Assembly (NCBI GenBank): GCA_963556195.1
Contig: OY744531.1
Span: forward strand, 45,680,700 to 45,744,699
DNA length: 64,000 bases
Reading direction: 5' to 3'
Source of the DNA: Sepiola atlantica
Lineage: Eukaryota; Mollusca; Cephalopoda; Sepiida; Sepiolidae
Below, in pieces: positions 1 to 10,905 of the stretch. A program made the position numbers and the translations under genes. The stretch's first letter is position 1. Every line of letters starts with the position of its first letter. Below the pieces are notes generated by a model. It searched no databases and was not told the origin of the DNA. It saw only the letters and a list, made by a program, of their open reading frames with translations.

Positions 1-330
1 AACAATGCTTTTTCTCACCCTGCCCATGCCATTCAAACATTATTTGGGCAACAAAGGTACAAAGTTGATTATTCGGCTTCCATGCTCCCGGGACTTCCAA
101 TAAAACACTTTTGGTCTCTCATCAAACGAGATGTTTATACCAATTAACGTCAAGTTTGTCTAAAACGAACTTATGGGAAACCCTTAATATTGCAACAAGA
201 GCAATGCCACCATCCACTATTAAAAATTGACTGATACAGTCCATATAAGACCTTGTTGGCGTTATAAAAGGCCATGGTGATTATGTGGGCAAATAAGGTA
301 TTCGTTCATTATATGTATTGAACTATCTAT
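1..330 (+). pseudogene. Tc1/mariner transposase remnant, C-terminal half
   Basis: Reading from base 1 in frame 1 gives NNAFSHPAHA, then QQRYKVDYSAS, then LPIKHFWSLIKRDVY. These match the Tc1 pattern in which a DNA-x-x-H-x-A block is followed by a hydrophobic strand, the SPDLNPIEHFW catalytic block and a KRDV helix. The catalytic block is eroded: the D-L-N-P-I-E positions read G-L-P-I-K, so the final acidic residue of the DDE/D triad is lost. A stop follows at 145-147, after which recognisable C-terminal similarity continues through more stops to about 300 (a VIMWANK-like end). The copy runs off the left window edge, so the N-terminal part cannot be judged. No terminal inverted repeat was identified. 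It is a dead DNA transposon. Confidence 0.75.
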
Positions 331-1544
331 TATTATATATTGAATTATATTAGTTACCTGTTAAATGTAAGCGTCATTCACCTTTATTTAATTAATTTAT
401 CTATTCTTTATTTTACTTAAAAACATTAATTCTGGTTGTTTTAATTAGAAAGCTATTACCATTAGTTGGTAAACCTTAATTATTTTAACAAATATTTTAT
501 TTTGCAAATACTAAGTATGAGTTTATCCTAATTTCTTTAACAACACTTTTATAATAGAGTGCTGGATTACCTGTAAAACAATTCTGAAATTGAATCATAG
601 AAAGTTAAGAACTAGCTATTTTTTATCAAGCTATTATCGCTGTTCGCAGTGTAGTCGATAATATTTAATTGTTAACAAATTGTTAAAAAATGGTGTTGGC
701 AGGTGGACATAAAAGTTACATTTATATACGTTCAAAATAAAATTAGTATTTTGTATCAAGACAAACAAGACATTTTATGTCATGCAGACCTGTTATTGTG
801 TAAAACACATCTCAAAGTTTAGGTAAAAAAAGCAAGTATTTGTTTTTTATTTAATATTTTCCTATCAAAATAGGTTTGTCATCTATCTTGAATTTTAGTC
901 TAAACGAGTTTTTGTATAGTTTTACCTTCAAATCACTATCAGGTTTCCATCTTGAAAACGATATGAACCAAACCATTAGTATCCTTTTAGAATACCAAGT
1001 GATTACTAAATCAAAGATGAAATAATTTAAGAGAGACATTACCACCGTCATATGTCTACATATAGTGTGTAACTGTTCCTTCCGAATTCTCTTGTTTATC
1101 TTCTTAGCACCAACGACTGTGATGTCAACGGAAAAACAAGACTCAATGGAATAACCTTCTCTTTACAAAGGCCACGGCTTTCCTCTCTAGCATATAAAAC
1201 GACCAGCTTTTTATTTGTTGCAGCCCGTTTCTGATTTCTCATAAAAAACTCTGCAATTTCAATCTGTTTATGATTTGTATTATTTAGATTATCTGAACTA
1301 CTGTTCTCATCTTGAATGTTATTCTCACAACATTTCGGACGATGTAACCCGCGCCTAATCAAAAATAAAATTTTAAAAAAACATAAGTCAGTAGTGAGAC
1401 TGCATACCCCCGCCTGACAACGTAAGAATAGGCTAATGTGTAATCAGAGCCATACTTCGTCATATTGCATGAAGTATTCCCGAGATTATTCCTTGGATAC
1501 GTTGATAACTAAAAAATGACCATGCTGAATTTTTTTCATGGTGA
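331..1544. other. AT-rich stretch without recognised features
   Basis: Short minus-strand ORFs at 851-1051 and 1096-1362 (66 and 88 codons) show no domain I recognise and no codon periodicity I would trust. I see no terminal repeats or tandem arrays here. Confidence 0.4.
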
Positions 1545-1905
1545 TTATCCTTATCAAAATGCATCAGGTCAATGCGTCAAATTTTTAAAATCAGAAGTTG
1601 AAATTTCTTCAAAAATTCGACCGTGACCGAAATATTTATGGTCACGGTCAAATGGTAAGGTCATGATCATATATCATGCGGGACTTAATTGACCACAATA
1701 TGGGATAGGTAGCGGGTCTCCACGATGAACAGGACTGAAGTGATCGCTTAAAGTGTGATATTTACCTTTTATGTGACTTTGACCTGTACATTTGACCGAG
1801 ATATTCCAAAATTGCACATATTCTAAGTTAGACTATGACCGACAAGTTTAGTGGCGATTGGTCAAACGATCTGGACGCAAGACTATACAAACAAACAAAC
1901 GAAAC
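1545..1905 (+). repeat. Interspersed repeat with GACC-rich hairpin and AAAC-type tail
   Basis: The block has GTGACC/TTGACC-type words, a segment like 'tttagtggcgattggtcaaacg', and ends in an (ACAA)-type simple repeat near 1885-1905. This layout resembles a repeat widespread in mollusc genomes, which is a judgement from memory. It contains a perfect 10-bp inverted repeat, GACCGTGACC at 1619-1628 with its complement at 1640-1649, around an 11-nt loop. Possibly a non-autonomous DNA element; ends not defined. Confidence 0.45.
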
Positions 1906-2869
1906 AAACTCGACTAAAAACATAACCCTAGCTTTGGCCTCATCTAACAAAAATTCCGTAACATAATGTTCATAATTTGCATGACAATCTCTACGAATCT
2001 TCAGCAAAATATTCTTTGATTCTGACCAATACAATACAAATTGTTTCGGCTTTGAACCTCGACTTATGCAGCAACTGATTTTGTTAAGTATTTCCAGTGC
2101 TCCAGTCATAATCGATACTTCTGTCCGTTTCTATTTTATTATATTTCTCTGGTCAAATTCCTGAACATATGCCACATAGTATTTGGTGCAATATTCTTTT
2201 CGTGTTTATTTTGCAGACTTATTAGATATGATTGACATCTTATGATATGTGAGGTCATCACTAGCCGCATCTACCGGAAGCGGATCTGATTGGTTTGTTT
2301 AATCACGTGACATAGAAAATAATTTGAAGTTGAATAATGGATTCCAAATCACGTATCAGCTACTTCCGGCAGCTTACAGAACCAGCACTGTCTCCAATAT
2401 TCGAACTTTTCAAATAATGGTAGACGCATATACACTTCAGTCAGACTTAATTCGCGTCCTCCGAAATGGTTCCAAATCCAGTAATTACAATTCGGTATCG
2501 CTGTCACTTTTGAGGCTCTGTAGAGTCTAGGTTTATAATGAAAGGCACTTGTATCTGTCCACGTTTTCTTGGTAATATTCTTGTCCGCTGGTTTAGCTGT
2601 GTTAATTAGTGCCCAATCATGATTTTCCTTCGATACTAGAATATTATCGTGTCGATTCTGATCCAGTTTATTATCTGCGTAGCTTGCCAGGTAATTCTAA
2701 CATCTTTATTCTCTGTGACAGTTCTGAGGGTCTTATCGCTTGTCGGTATTTTCAACATATCTCAGTGTAATAACACTGCAATTCCTGTACTCTCATTCTC
2801 CCCACAAAAATATTCTTGCAGCCACAAACGATATGTATTATTATTATTATTATTTATTCACTAGGAGTT
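1906..2869. other. No recognised features
   Basis: Several ORFs of 68-93 codons occur on both strands (for example 1828-2109 minus, 2324-2530 plus, 2649-2864 plus). None shows a recognisable domain. A short (ATT)n lies at about 2837-2853. Confidence 0.35.
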
Positions 2870-3050
2870 CTCACACAGGTCATCAGTGATTGCTCACCGA
2901 CAACCGGGGGTATTTCCTGGAGTCTGAGTGACAAGTCTCCCAAGATTTCCAGTATTCTCCACCTCTTTTCGATAGCCACCGCAAATAAACTTGGTCTTCT
3001 CTGGGATTTGGGTGGCATTAAGCCTCTCCATTTAAAAAATGGCAGTCCAT
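2870..3050 (-). repeat. Diverged interspersed repeat, family shared with 58.7-59.0 kb
   Basis: The plus strand carries the phrase 'ctggagtctgagtgacaag' followed by 'ccagtattctccacctctttt'. Two related phrases occur at about 58745-58805 and 58880-58940. On the minus strand all three give a decayed peptide of the type LGRLVTQTP, which I associate with a common invertebrate retroelement-derived repeat. It is too short and diverged to assign to an element class. Confidence 0.4.
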
Positions 3051-3194
3051 AATATCACATGTCTACGTTTTGCTGATTATAACAATTTCACTTAGTTTTA
3101 TAGAAAATTATGTATTTTTTAATGTTATTATGTTATGTTAATTGTTTTACATTTATAAAACATATATCCAGTTTTAAAACAAATGACCGTTTAG

Positions 3195-3275
3195 ACTCAC
3201 TGAGATTCGAACTTGGGTATTGACATCGTAAAAATACTACCTTACTAATGTGTACTCTGCCTATGCCTTTTTATC
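3195..3275 (-). repeat. tRNA-derived SINE-like fragment
   Basis: On the minus strand 'caagttcgaatctcagtg' resembles an RNA polymerase III B box (GGTTCGANTCC), with an A-box-like stretch upstream in the same orientation. The acceptor stem of a functional tRNA does not form, so this is a SINE head or tRNA relic rather than a tRNA gene. Confidence 0.35.
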
Positions 3276-3389
3276 AACAAATCACATGTTTCTATTTCAT
3301 GTGAACAGACAAACTCCTAAAACACCATAACGTTTTAATAGTATATAGATTAGCAAATGTTTAGCGATGGATTTAGGGATGACTTTTTC

Positions 3390-3617
3390 TTCAATGCATC
3401 TTTGCTGTTTTTGTGTGATTGAGCCGCGACTTTGATCTTTTTGTATCGTCGTAATGGTTTGTAGAATGTTGACTTATCCATTCCGACAGTACGAGGAAAA
3501 ATAGTGAATTCCCTCATACTGTCGGAATGGATAAGTCAACATTCTACAAAACATTACGACGATACAAAAAAACAAAGTCGCGGCTCAATCACACAAAAAC
3601 AGCAAAGATGCATTGAA
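3390..3617. repeat. Large palindrome made from a transposase-like N-terminal segment
   Basis: Arms of about 106 bp at 3390-3496 and 3512-3617 are near-perfect inverted copies around a 15-bp spacer. Each arm, read outward from the centre, encodes a peptide starting GMDKSTFYK then LRRYKK, which looks like the helix-turn-helix start of Tc1/mariner-type transposases. The arms differ by a few substitutions and small indels (for example gatc versus aac near the middle), so the inversion is not recent. Foldback or hairpin-mediated duplication is likely. Confidence 0.7.
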
Positions 3618-4519
3618 TGTAAGCAAATGTAAACTCCATTCCGTTGCATAATTTTGTTAGATGATGTGATTATTACTTTAAATTTTATAATAAAATAAAA
3701 GTAGATTTACATTCAGTAAATGAAGAAAAACAAACTAAATAAAATTTTCAAGTGTAGAATTTTCGGCGAATGTTGACTGAATATTTTATTTGATTCTTTG
3801 AAATATTATCTATTAAGCACCACATGTTATAACATATTTATTTTAACAATTATTTGAGCCGGAGACCAGTTTATGTGTTCTGATGTTGGCGCCACTCTGA
3901 TTAAAACTAATTTTACTACTACGACGACTACAGCTACCACGAATGTCTTTATGCATTTGTTTCATATTATTTCATAAGCTATTATCTTGTCAAGAGAGAG
4001 CATTGTTTCGTTCGAACCATTTTTTTTTGTTTTTATCAACACAGTACATCCGTATTTTGGCAACCTTTTCCGAACAGTCATACAGGATCTGATATTAAAT
4101 AATTATTTGTTTGTCATATCTTGGGTTCCATCTGCTCACAGAAAAATAACAAACATTGTTTGAAGGACAAGATGGCGTCAGCTGCATTTGCCAATTGAGT
4201 ATTTCTGGTTTTTTGTTAGTGTTCTTCAATGAAACACATTTGCACTAAATAAATTAACAAACCTGACCTGGAATTATTTTGGGCAGAATTGGATTATTTA
4301 AGAGGAGGCTGAACACGAATTTGTAATGATATGGATTTGAAAACAACCATGTTGTAGTCAGTTGGGAAGAAGCCTCGCAGTATTGTGTTCCCCAGACGGG
4401 AAATAATCTTTGCTCATTGAAGTTCCGTTAAGTCTTATGTACACTGAGGAATAAATGAAAATTCCGCACAGTTGTTGTAACGAGACGAGATTTTGTTGAA
4501 ACGTTTTATAGGGAGCATA
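3618..4519. other. No recognised features
   Basis: AT-rich sequence with scattered homopolymers. I see no domain-bearing ORF, tandem array or element end. Confidence 0.35.
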
Positions 4520-4640
4520 AATTGGAGCTCAGTCGAGAACTTTCCATGACAATTACGCTAGAGTAAAGACAGACTAGCAACATATCTTTTGTGAGAAAGA
4601 GGCTGTAGGGAGGGGAGGAGAACACTTCTACCAGATTCCG
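4520..4640 (-). mobile_element. LINE family B fragment (RT C-terminal end)
   Basis: The plus strand 'gactagcaacatatcttttgtgagaaagaggctg' region parallels 46715-46800, where the minus strand reads SHRRDVASLSLFYK. The same spacing and words are present but diverged. It is a short relic of the LINE family best seen at 46385-46860. Confidence 0.45.
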
Positions 4641-5310
4641 AAGTCGAAGATTCTATACGAGAAAGATCCACAGATCCACAGTTTCGAGATTATAATACTA
4701 GTAAACCTTATAGCAATTCAACCGAGAATAGATTTCCTGGATATGCGTCAATTCAATCGACAGGTTTGGAATATTTACATCTGAATTCGAGGTGACTTCA
4801 TATCAAAATCATACCGGCAGAGTCTAAGACCCTTTCGGGTGACTTGTTCTCTCTCGGTCTGAGGTATGGTCCTGTGCAGTTCTGGGAGGTCCACCTTCAC
4901 AGGCCTTACCTTTTCGAACCCGGAGAAAGACTTAGTTTATTGCTAATCGCCTGAAGCACCTTATTGAGGAATGCCGACGGGACTGACTAGGCAATATTTG
5001 TTCGGTCAGGGTGTTCATCCTCTAAAAGGATGTCTTAAAATCCCTCTTTTCTGACCTTTGAGTCACATCTTCCCGCCGTGAGAGGGAGATAGATATTCTG
5101 CCCGGTAAAATAACCCAGTTCGGACTAATTTTATTTTAGATGCTCCATTAAGTGTTAAAGCCTGCGGAAGAAAAACATTGATAAGACTGAACAATATTTA
5201 ATTGATGTTGATCCTGGAGAGACTCTGGGGAATATATACAATGCTGTAATTGCAGCTGATCGACGGGCTGACATGTGTGATGGACATTGGAGAATCAGTA
5301 GCAGCTGTTG
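4641..5310. other. Unassigned moderate-GC block
   Basis: 4830-5110 is noticeably richer in GC than its surroundings and contains a few direct words ('cggtctgagg', 'ccttttcgaacccgg'). No terminal repeats, coding domain or second copy in the window was found. Probably an old repeat. Confidence 0.3.
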
Positions 5311-5324
5311 TGCCAACGGGCATA

Positions 5325-5560
5325 CATAGTAAAACCCTATTTAAAACTTAAGCATGGCCGACAGACATGCCGAAAAACCGACTGATGAACCTACTGTAAA
5401 GATAAGTTGTCACATCTAACAATGCGATTTACAACTCAACCATCACAGACTAAACGTGATGTTAGTTTATCCCTAATTATAACAAACCGACGTAAATACT
5501 TTTTAAAACTTAAGCTTTGCAGACGGGGCGACGAATAGAGTCTTTTGTAGACATGCTTAG
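5325..5560 (+). repeat. Relic units of a ~36-bp diverged tandem repeat
   Basis: Units such as 'tatttaaaacttaagcatgg' plus 'ccgacagacatgccg', then 'tttttaaaacttaagctttg' plus 'cagacggggcgacga', share the consensus TTTAAAACTTAAGC(G/A)TG-ACAGACC-GACGAA found in the array at 40905-41285. A further isolated unit lies near 6170-6230. Only partial units survive. Confidence 0.45.
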
Positions 5561-6284
5561 ACACACCTAAAACATGAGATGCCATCCTGCAAATCGACTC
5601 ATGCAATCATTAATAAAATTGAACACCCTTTTCTGTAATCCAACCATATTTAGTGCAAATAAACTTTAGTCTATGCCCGAATTACCCACCAAATATCAAT
5701 CATGATATACGGGGGCACTTTTGTGAATTGCTCATCAGCAGAAGGGGACATGCTGAACGGGCTTCACCCTCACCTGACTAAACTCCCAGATTTGTATCTG
5801 TGGTGTTATCTCAAATATAATGTATATCAAAACAGCCCGGAGACTATTCCTTAGCGGAAGAGTTTTTGAGGATTTATCAGGTCGTATCCAGGTTTGCTTG
5901 AAACACAGAAGTGCACATTTGGAGCATATCATTTAAAGGGGACAAGACAAAGACTGTTGGACATTCATTACTGAGACTTGGCGGACGTGTCAGCCATAGA
6001 CTGAAGGTTATATGAAACAATTATAGTTGGATTGTATAAAAAAAATTGTGAATTTTATTAACGATTCCGTGGGTGACATATGCGGGCCAAGGAGATTTCT
6101 CTACAATCCTCTGCGTGTAGCGCTGATCATGCTATTTCAAACAGGCATTTGACAGACCAATAAATACGTTAATTCCAACTTAAGCTTTGTACATCAAAAG
6201 AAAATGTGATCAGAAACTGACAGACCATAGAAATTGTGACGCACACAGAGACAGACAACACACGCACATATATATTCATGGTCT
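5561..6284. other. No recognised features
   Basis: Apart from one isolated ~36-bp repeat unit near 6170-6230 I see no gene or element. The minus ORFs at 5735-5932 and 6194-6472 carry no recognisable domain. Confidence 0.3.
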
Positions 6285-6475
6285 CCGTTCAGTCTTGAGA
6301 GACAATGGATATCCTCTGTAAGAGTAGCTGCGCGTGTAATTGTGAAGCAAGTGTTGCGCAATAACTCCATAACACATCTCCTCAATTGCCACTGCTTGAG
6401 TCCAATGGCAAGGGGGAAGTCCAGGACGACTGAAAACAATGCCGAGATAAGTGGATAGCAAACACATCGCATGGT
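6285..6475 (+). repeat. Interspersed repeat, second copy at 33.17-33.33 kb
   Basis: 'cagtcttgagagacaatggat' and the following 'ctctgtaagagt', 'gtgaagcaa', 'gagtccaatggcaagg' and 'ccaggacgactgaaa' words recur in order at 33170-33330 with about a quarter of positions changed. Same orientation. No coding capacity. Possibly a SINE body. Confidence 0.55.
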
Positions 6476-6489
6476 ATTCCTAAATGGTC

Positions 6490-6550
6490 AACTATTTTTG
6501 CTTAACCTCGGTGATTTTATGGGAACCGGTGTGTCAACGTGATTATGCTG

Positions 6551-6556
<6 letters not shown>
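6490..6556 (+). repeat. Short repeat, second copy at 31.28-31.34 kb
   Basis: 'cctcggtgattttatgggaa' followed by 'ccggtgtgtcaacgtgat' is matched at 31283-31335 ('cttcggtgacttaacgagaa', 'ccgatgtgtcaacgtgat'). Here it runs straight into the (CA)n(TA)n tract. Confidence 0.5.
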
Positions 6557-6644
<88 letters not shown>

Positions 6645-6652
6645 TTATCATT
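6557..6652. repeat. (CA)n-(TA)n microsatellite
   Basis: About 17 CA units pass directly into interrupted (TA)n with two TATG interruptions. Confidence 0.95.
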
Positions 6653-6659
6653 TACTGAA

Positions 6660-7604
6660 TGCATCTTAAAGGAAAGCAGTAAAATAAATTCAGAAATAAT
6701 TGTTATTTTATTATTTACTTATATATTTAAATTAAATACATTTGATAATAAAATATGAGTGAATGGAGAGCTAAGCTTTTAACCTCATATTCCTTACACA
6801 CTCCGGATTTTACATAAGTTTAAAACAATAGATTTTGAATAATTAAAAAAATATTATTCATTTTATCTGATTAATATTTTAAAAAATATTTACAAACAAA
6901 AACAAAAATCTACGAATCATAAATAACTAATTAAATTAATAAACTAACTATGTTAACTTCTTTCTCGTGTGTTTTTAGCAGTAATAGTTATATCAACGGA
7001 AACCAGAGTGTTTTTACACCCTCTCTTCGAAATAAGAATACATATTTGTATAATGTTAAGTGTTATATTTTGTTTCTTTTATTAATTTTAACATCTTATA
7101 TAAATAGAGATTTTGTCCGCCTATCAGTCTTTTTTAAATATAATAAATACATTGTGGAATTTGTCTCATTTTAAAATATCGGAGATCTGAACTAATTTTA
7201 GAAATGGGGAATAGTAAATAATAAATTCCCAACAAATAAAGCGGATGCTATGATCGGAAATGGAAACCAAAACCTTGCGATTTTCATTCTAAGGTTCTAT
7301 CAACTGACCTATTTTGGAGTTTCTTATGAATAGAGCTTTAAACATTACCTTAATAAAACAATTATAGCTTTCGCGTTACGTCATAGATTCATTATTTATG
7401 TCATGCCTCGAAACATGAATTCAAACATAAGCGATGATAAAAAATAAATAGATGTATAGGTAAACCTCATCAATAGCGTTGGAAATTATTTTTATAGTCC
7501 AAAATAATTTAATGTACTTTAACTACGGGTATGTAGTTCTTTCACAATTATATAATCCTCCCAGCCTAGATAAATATGCGATCGGTGGTACCATATATTA
7601 CACA
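6660..7604. other. AT-rich stretch without recognised features
   Basis: Very AT-rich. ORF 6950-7174 (74 codons) is low-complexity and unsupported. Confidence 0.35.
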
Positions 7605-7765
7605 AGGTCGATTTTAATGTGGGGAAAATAAAGCTCTGTTAAAAAGTGACTCTAGATTGGAACTTAAAAATATAAATTGTCTCAATCTAAAAAGATTTCT
7701 CTTTCACTGACGGAGGACAGAAAAGATAAAGTGTTGTATCAGAACAGGTACTACAGTTTGCACCT
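7605..7765 (+). repeat. R5 interspersed repeat, copy 1 (diverged)
   Basis: Contains the ordered words 'gactctagattgga', 'aatataaattgtctcaatctaaaaagatttct' and 'cttt-cactgacggaggacaga'. These match the better copy at 27840-28010. R5 occurs five times in the window; this is the most decayed. Confidence 0.45.
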
Positions 7766-8625
7766 AACCAAGAGACCGTTGATTTGCTAGTCTATTCATT
7801 CTATATGTATAAAGTAGAGTGGTCTTTCTCCTGAAACTTTGACAACACTAGAAAAATAACAATCTTCATTACAGGCTACAAAACACACATCTTCAATCAT
7901 ATAATTCACTAGAGCGTGTTTCCAAGTATTTTTATCGAATTTCGTCTTCAAACATTAAATACTATTATTAGACCGTTATGTCTGACTGTCACAAATACGG
8001 CATATCAACAGAGTGTAGTAAAAACTTTATCCCTACGATTTTTCTACTACTACACCGGTAAAATATACAACGGATACTAAAAAAAAACGTAACCGTAATT
8101 GTTTAAATTCACTCAACTACTAATTTCATACATATTACACTACAATCATAAACCAATTAATGAACGCTCCCTCATATTCCTTTAAATTGTGAAAATATCG
8201 GATTACATATCAGATTAATTCATCGTCATTATTTATAACTATAACGCATAGACTTAATCCCATTCCGGAATTAATAAATTACAAAAAAAAAACGAATATT
8301 ATCACTACCATTAATTCAAAATGGCGTCACCAACATACCTATCGCATCGAATAATTTCATTTCAATTACTAATCTTTCCATTGATTCAGGTATAATGTAT
8401 TTTTTTCATCTCATATATTTAAGTCCTTAACACTTACGCATTTTCATACATTACAATTTTAAGGATTAAAATAAGTTTCAGAATACTAACAGCGTAACAC
8501 GTAGAGTAGACTTCGGCCAAAAACATAAAGTGGCTTATTAAGATTTCATGGAAATCCCTAATACCATTTGCTTAACGACGCTGACACAAATCATTCACAA
8601 AAAATATAGGTACATTGTTTACATT
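7766..8625. other. No recognised features
   Basis: AT-rich sequence with several A homopolymers. No element boundaries or domains recognised. Confidence 0.3.
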
Positions 8626-8731
8626 TGGACCATCCATCCATCTACCATTTCATCAATCCATCAATCTATCCATCCATCTGCCCATCCATCCATACATACA
8701 TACATACATACATACATACATACATACATAA
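8626..8731. repeat. (ATCC)n-(ATAC)n tetranucleotide tract
   Basis: Degenerate CATC/CATCC units pass into a pure (CATA)n stretch at about 8688-8730. ORFs across it are repeat-driven. Confidence 0.9.
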
Positions 8732-9044
8732 CATTATTCAAACAGTCAGTCGAAAAACCTCGAATTATTGTTACTATTTTTATGCTAACACCCACTTTCT
8801 CTCTCTTTCTCTCTCTTTCCTCGCTCCTACATTCGCTTTGTTTTTATTTTTACATCTACATTTATTTTTACATTTATTAAATGCTGAATACAGTTATTCG
8901 GGTAAGACATTTTGATGCTTCAAGTTATAAGTATCTTCAAATGTTTACTGTCGGTATTTGTTTTTGTTTGTTTTGTTTTAAGGCATATCAACCATTTTCG
9001 AGTTGTTTAATGCCGACGAAAATTGTTTTTGGCTTTTGCTTTGC

Positions 9045-9135
9045 AGAACAGCATTGATTTTTAACAAGAAATCCTTCTAGACTGCAGCAATTTAAATTAT
9101 TTCCCAGGTGATTCTCTTACATACCCCTTAATTTC
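9045..9135 (-). repeat. R5 interspersed repeat, copy 2
   Basis: On the minus strand 'aaattgctgcagtctagaag' then 'gatttcttgtt' match R5 copies at 9905-10060 and 27840-28010. Truncated. Confidence 0.5.
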
Positions 9136-9790
9136 TCGTACCTTCTCTTCTTCGTCGTGGAGGGGTATCGTCTCGGTGTTGATTAGTCGTTGAGTTCTCT
9201 CTTCGTTTCTGTACTGCCGTGAACATTTCCGTCCGCTGTGTCTGCAATAAAACCTTCATAACCGATTCAGAAGGCAAACAATCTTTTACATTTTTGATTT
9301 GTTTATTTCAGGCGTCAGTTACTGTCGCCGCTGGAAATGTTTCCCTAACGGGAGAGACCAAATTACTACTTTATCGTAGTTAATTCCTAGCTTAAGTCCT
9401 TAGCCATTCGAGGAGGGGGAAAGAAGAAATCTAATGCCTCTATTTTCTTTGGGAATTGAATTCCCCTAATCATTTGAAGACTACATAGAGAAATCGTCTG
9501 TTCGGCTTGCTTCCAAAACCCAGACTAGAAAAACTCCGTTTCCCACACTAAAGCCCGTGACGTCACATAACACCTATGCACAGGTGCACATTGACCCTTG
9601 ATCTGAGGTCTCGTCAATGCGGTGGCCCTGTTAACGCCTGTGAACTCCAACTGTGAGAACAGCTTTATTTTGCACTCGGTTGTACGGGTTCGCCCGCACT
9701 AAATCGCGCAAGCCAAACCAAACAATCTCCCACACATACGTCTGGCCTCACAGGGCCATTATTTAACAATCTATTTTCAACTAAAAACCT
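9136..9790. other. Unassigned repeat-like block with possible LTR character
   Basis: Higher GC than its surroundings. A segment near 9235-9265 has 'gtgtctgcaataaaaccttcataac', that is an AATAAA signal in an LTR-like context, and 9540-9740 is another GC-richer block. I could not pair LTR ends or find target-site duplications, so no class is assigned. Confidence 0.25.
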
Positions 9791-9792
9791 CA

Positions 9793-9872
<80 letters not shown>
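9791..9872. repeat. (ATT)n microsatellite
   Basis: About 26 nearly perfect ATT units. Confidence 0.95.
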
Positions 9873-9875
<3 letters not shown>

Positions 9876-9904
9876 CAACCCCCCACTTACTTAGAAAATT
9901 GTTG

Positions 9905-10060
9905 TTTTAGTTTACGTTTTACAGAACAGGATTGAGTTTTGCAAGGGAACGGAAAAAAAACAATCTCTTCGGTCAGTAAAGAAGAAATCCTTCCCGACTG
10001 CGGTAATTTTTTCATCAAGAAGATGAATTTTCACCACATTAAAAACATCATTGTCTAACC
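9905..10060 (-). repeat. R5 interspersed repeat, copy 3
   Basis: On the minus strand: 'ttttaatgtggtgaaaattc', then 'gatgaaaaaattaccgcagt', 'cgggaaggatttcttctttac' and 'tgaccgaaga'. This is collinear with copies 4 and 5 and lies inverted relative to copy 4 only ~135 bp away. ORF 9912-10097 (minus) lies entirely in the repeat and is not a gene. Confidence 0.6.
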
Positions 10061-10194
10061 TTCGCTTCGTAGGGAGACAACATAATAACAACAACACAGT
10101 ATATGGTTAAAGTGCAGAATAGTTTACAATCGATGAATCGAAAACAATAAAACAACAACAAATACATCACATTAATCGACATATATTTAAATCA

Positions 10195-10335
10195 AGGGCA
10201 TAGTTAGACGAAAGGCCGGTTTTTAATGTTGGTAAATTCACTCTCCCTCTAAAAGGGGCACTCCGGATTCGGATAAAAATTGCTTTAGGATAGAAGGATG
10301 TTCACCTCACGGACATTGGAAAGCGTCACGCATAT
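10195..10335 (+). repeat. R5 interspersed repeat, copy 4
   Basis: 'gggcatagttagacgaaagg', 'ccggtttttaatg', 'ggggcactccggattcgg' and 'ataaaaattgctttaggata' match copy 5 at 27840-28010 in order. It is followed 230 bp later by a Helitron-like 3' end, so R5 may be internal to a non-autonomous Helitron-type element. Confidence 0.6.
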
Positions 10336-10564
10336 TTTGGGATCACATTTACTTTTGGGGGAAACACTAGTTTTTATTTTTACGAATAACCCACTTCTTA
10401 CAATTGTAGGAGAGGGGAAAGTCACCTAAAACATAGAGAAATCTATTTTAAAAAATTCAAAATATGGCTAAATCCTATTTTAATCATCTAAATTACTTAC
10501 AGGCCTGTTTTTAACCTTTTTTTTACGAATTAATAATATAATACTTATATTTAAAAAATAATTT

Positions 10565-10608
10565 ATATCTCTTTCGGGCAACGCCGGGTCACGGGTCCTA
10601 CTAGTTAT
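10565..10608 (+). mobile_element. Helitron/Helentron-like 3' terminus
   Basis: 'tctctttcgggcaacgccgg' followed by 'gtcacgggtcctactagtta' closely resembles the conserved 3' end of animal Helitron-type elements, in which a CGGGCAACGCCGGG motif precedes a CTAG(T) end. The upstream partner (a 5' TC end) was not located with confidence. No Rep/helicase coding sequence is present. Confidence 0.55.
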
Positions 10609-10729
10609 TTGATAATCTGTATTTATTCATAACGAAAAGACCCGATTTTACTCTCCGAGATAAAGAGAACAAAGGAAATATGGAATAAATAATAGAGTCG
10701 TCTATATTTTAGTTATCGCTTAAGGAGAA

Positions 10730-10905
10730 GATTTCCAAAGGTCGGGAGCTCAAGAAAAGCTATTGGAGTAGAAGGCTAACCGGCATCTGAGAACCTCCAC
10801 AGTGTATGGATGCGATTCAACTGATTGTCGGGTTGGTCGAGTGTATTTACGTGGAGGGGGTATCAGAGCAGCAATAAAAACCATTCTAACGACATGGATA
10901 GATTG
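10730..10905 (-). mobile_element. LINE family A fragment (RT C-terminal region)
   Basis: Words 'ctgagaacctccacagtgta', 'gattcaactgattgtcgggt' and 'gagtgtatttacgtgga' correspond in order to 59280-59350 in the longer minus-strand copy. Only about 175 bp remain. Confidence 0.65.
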
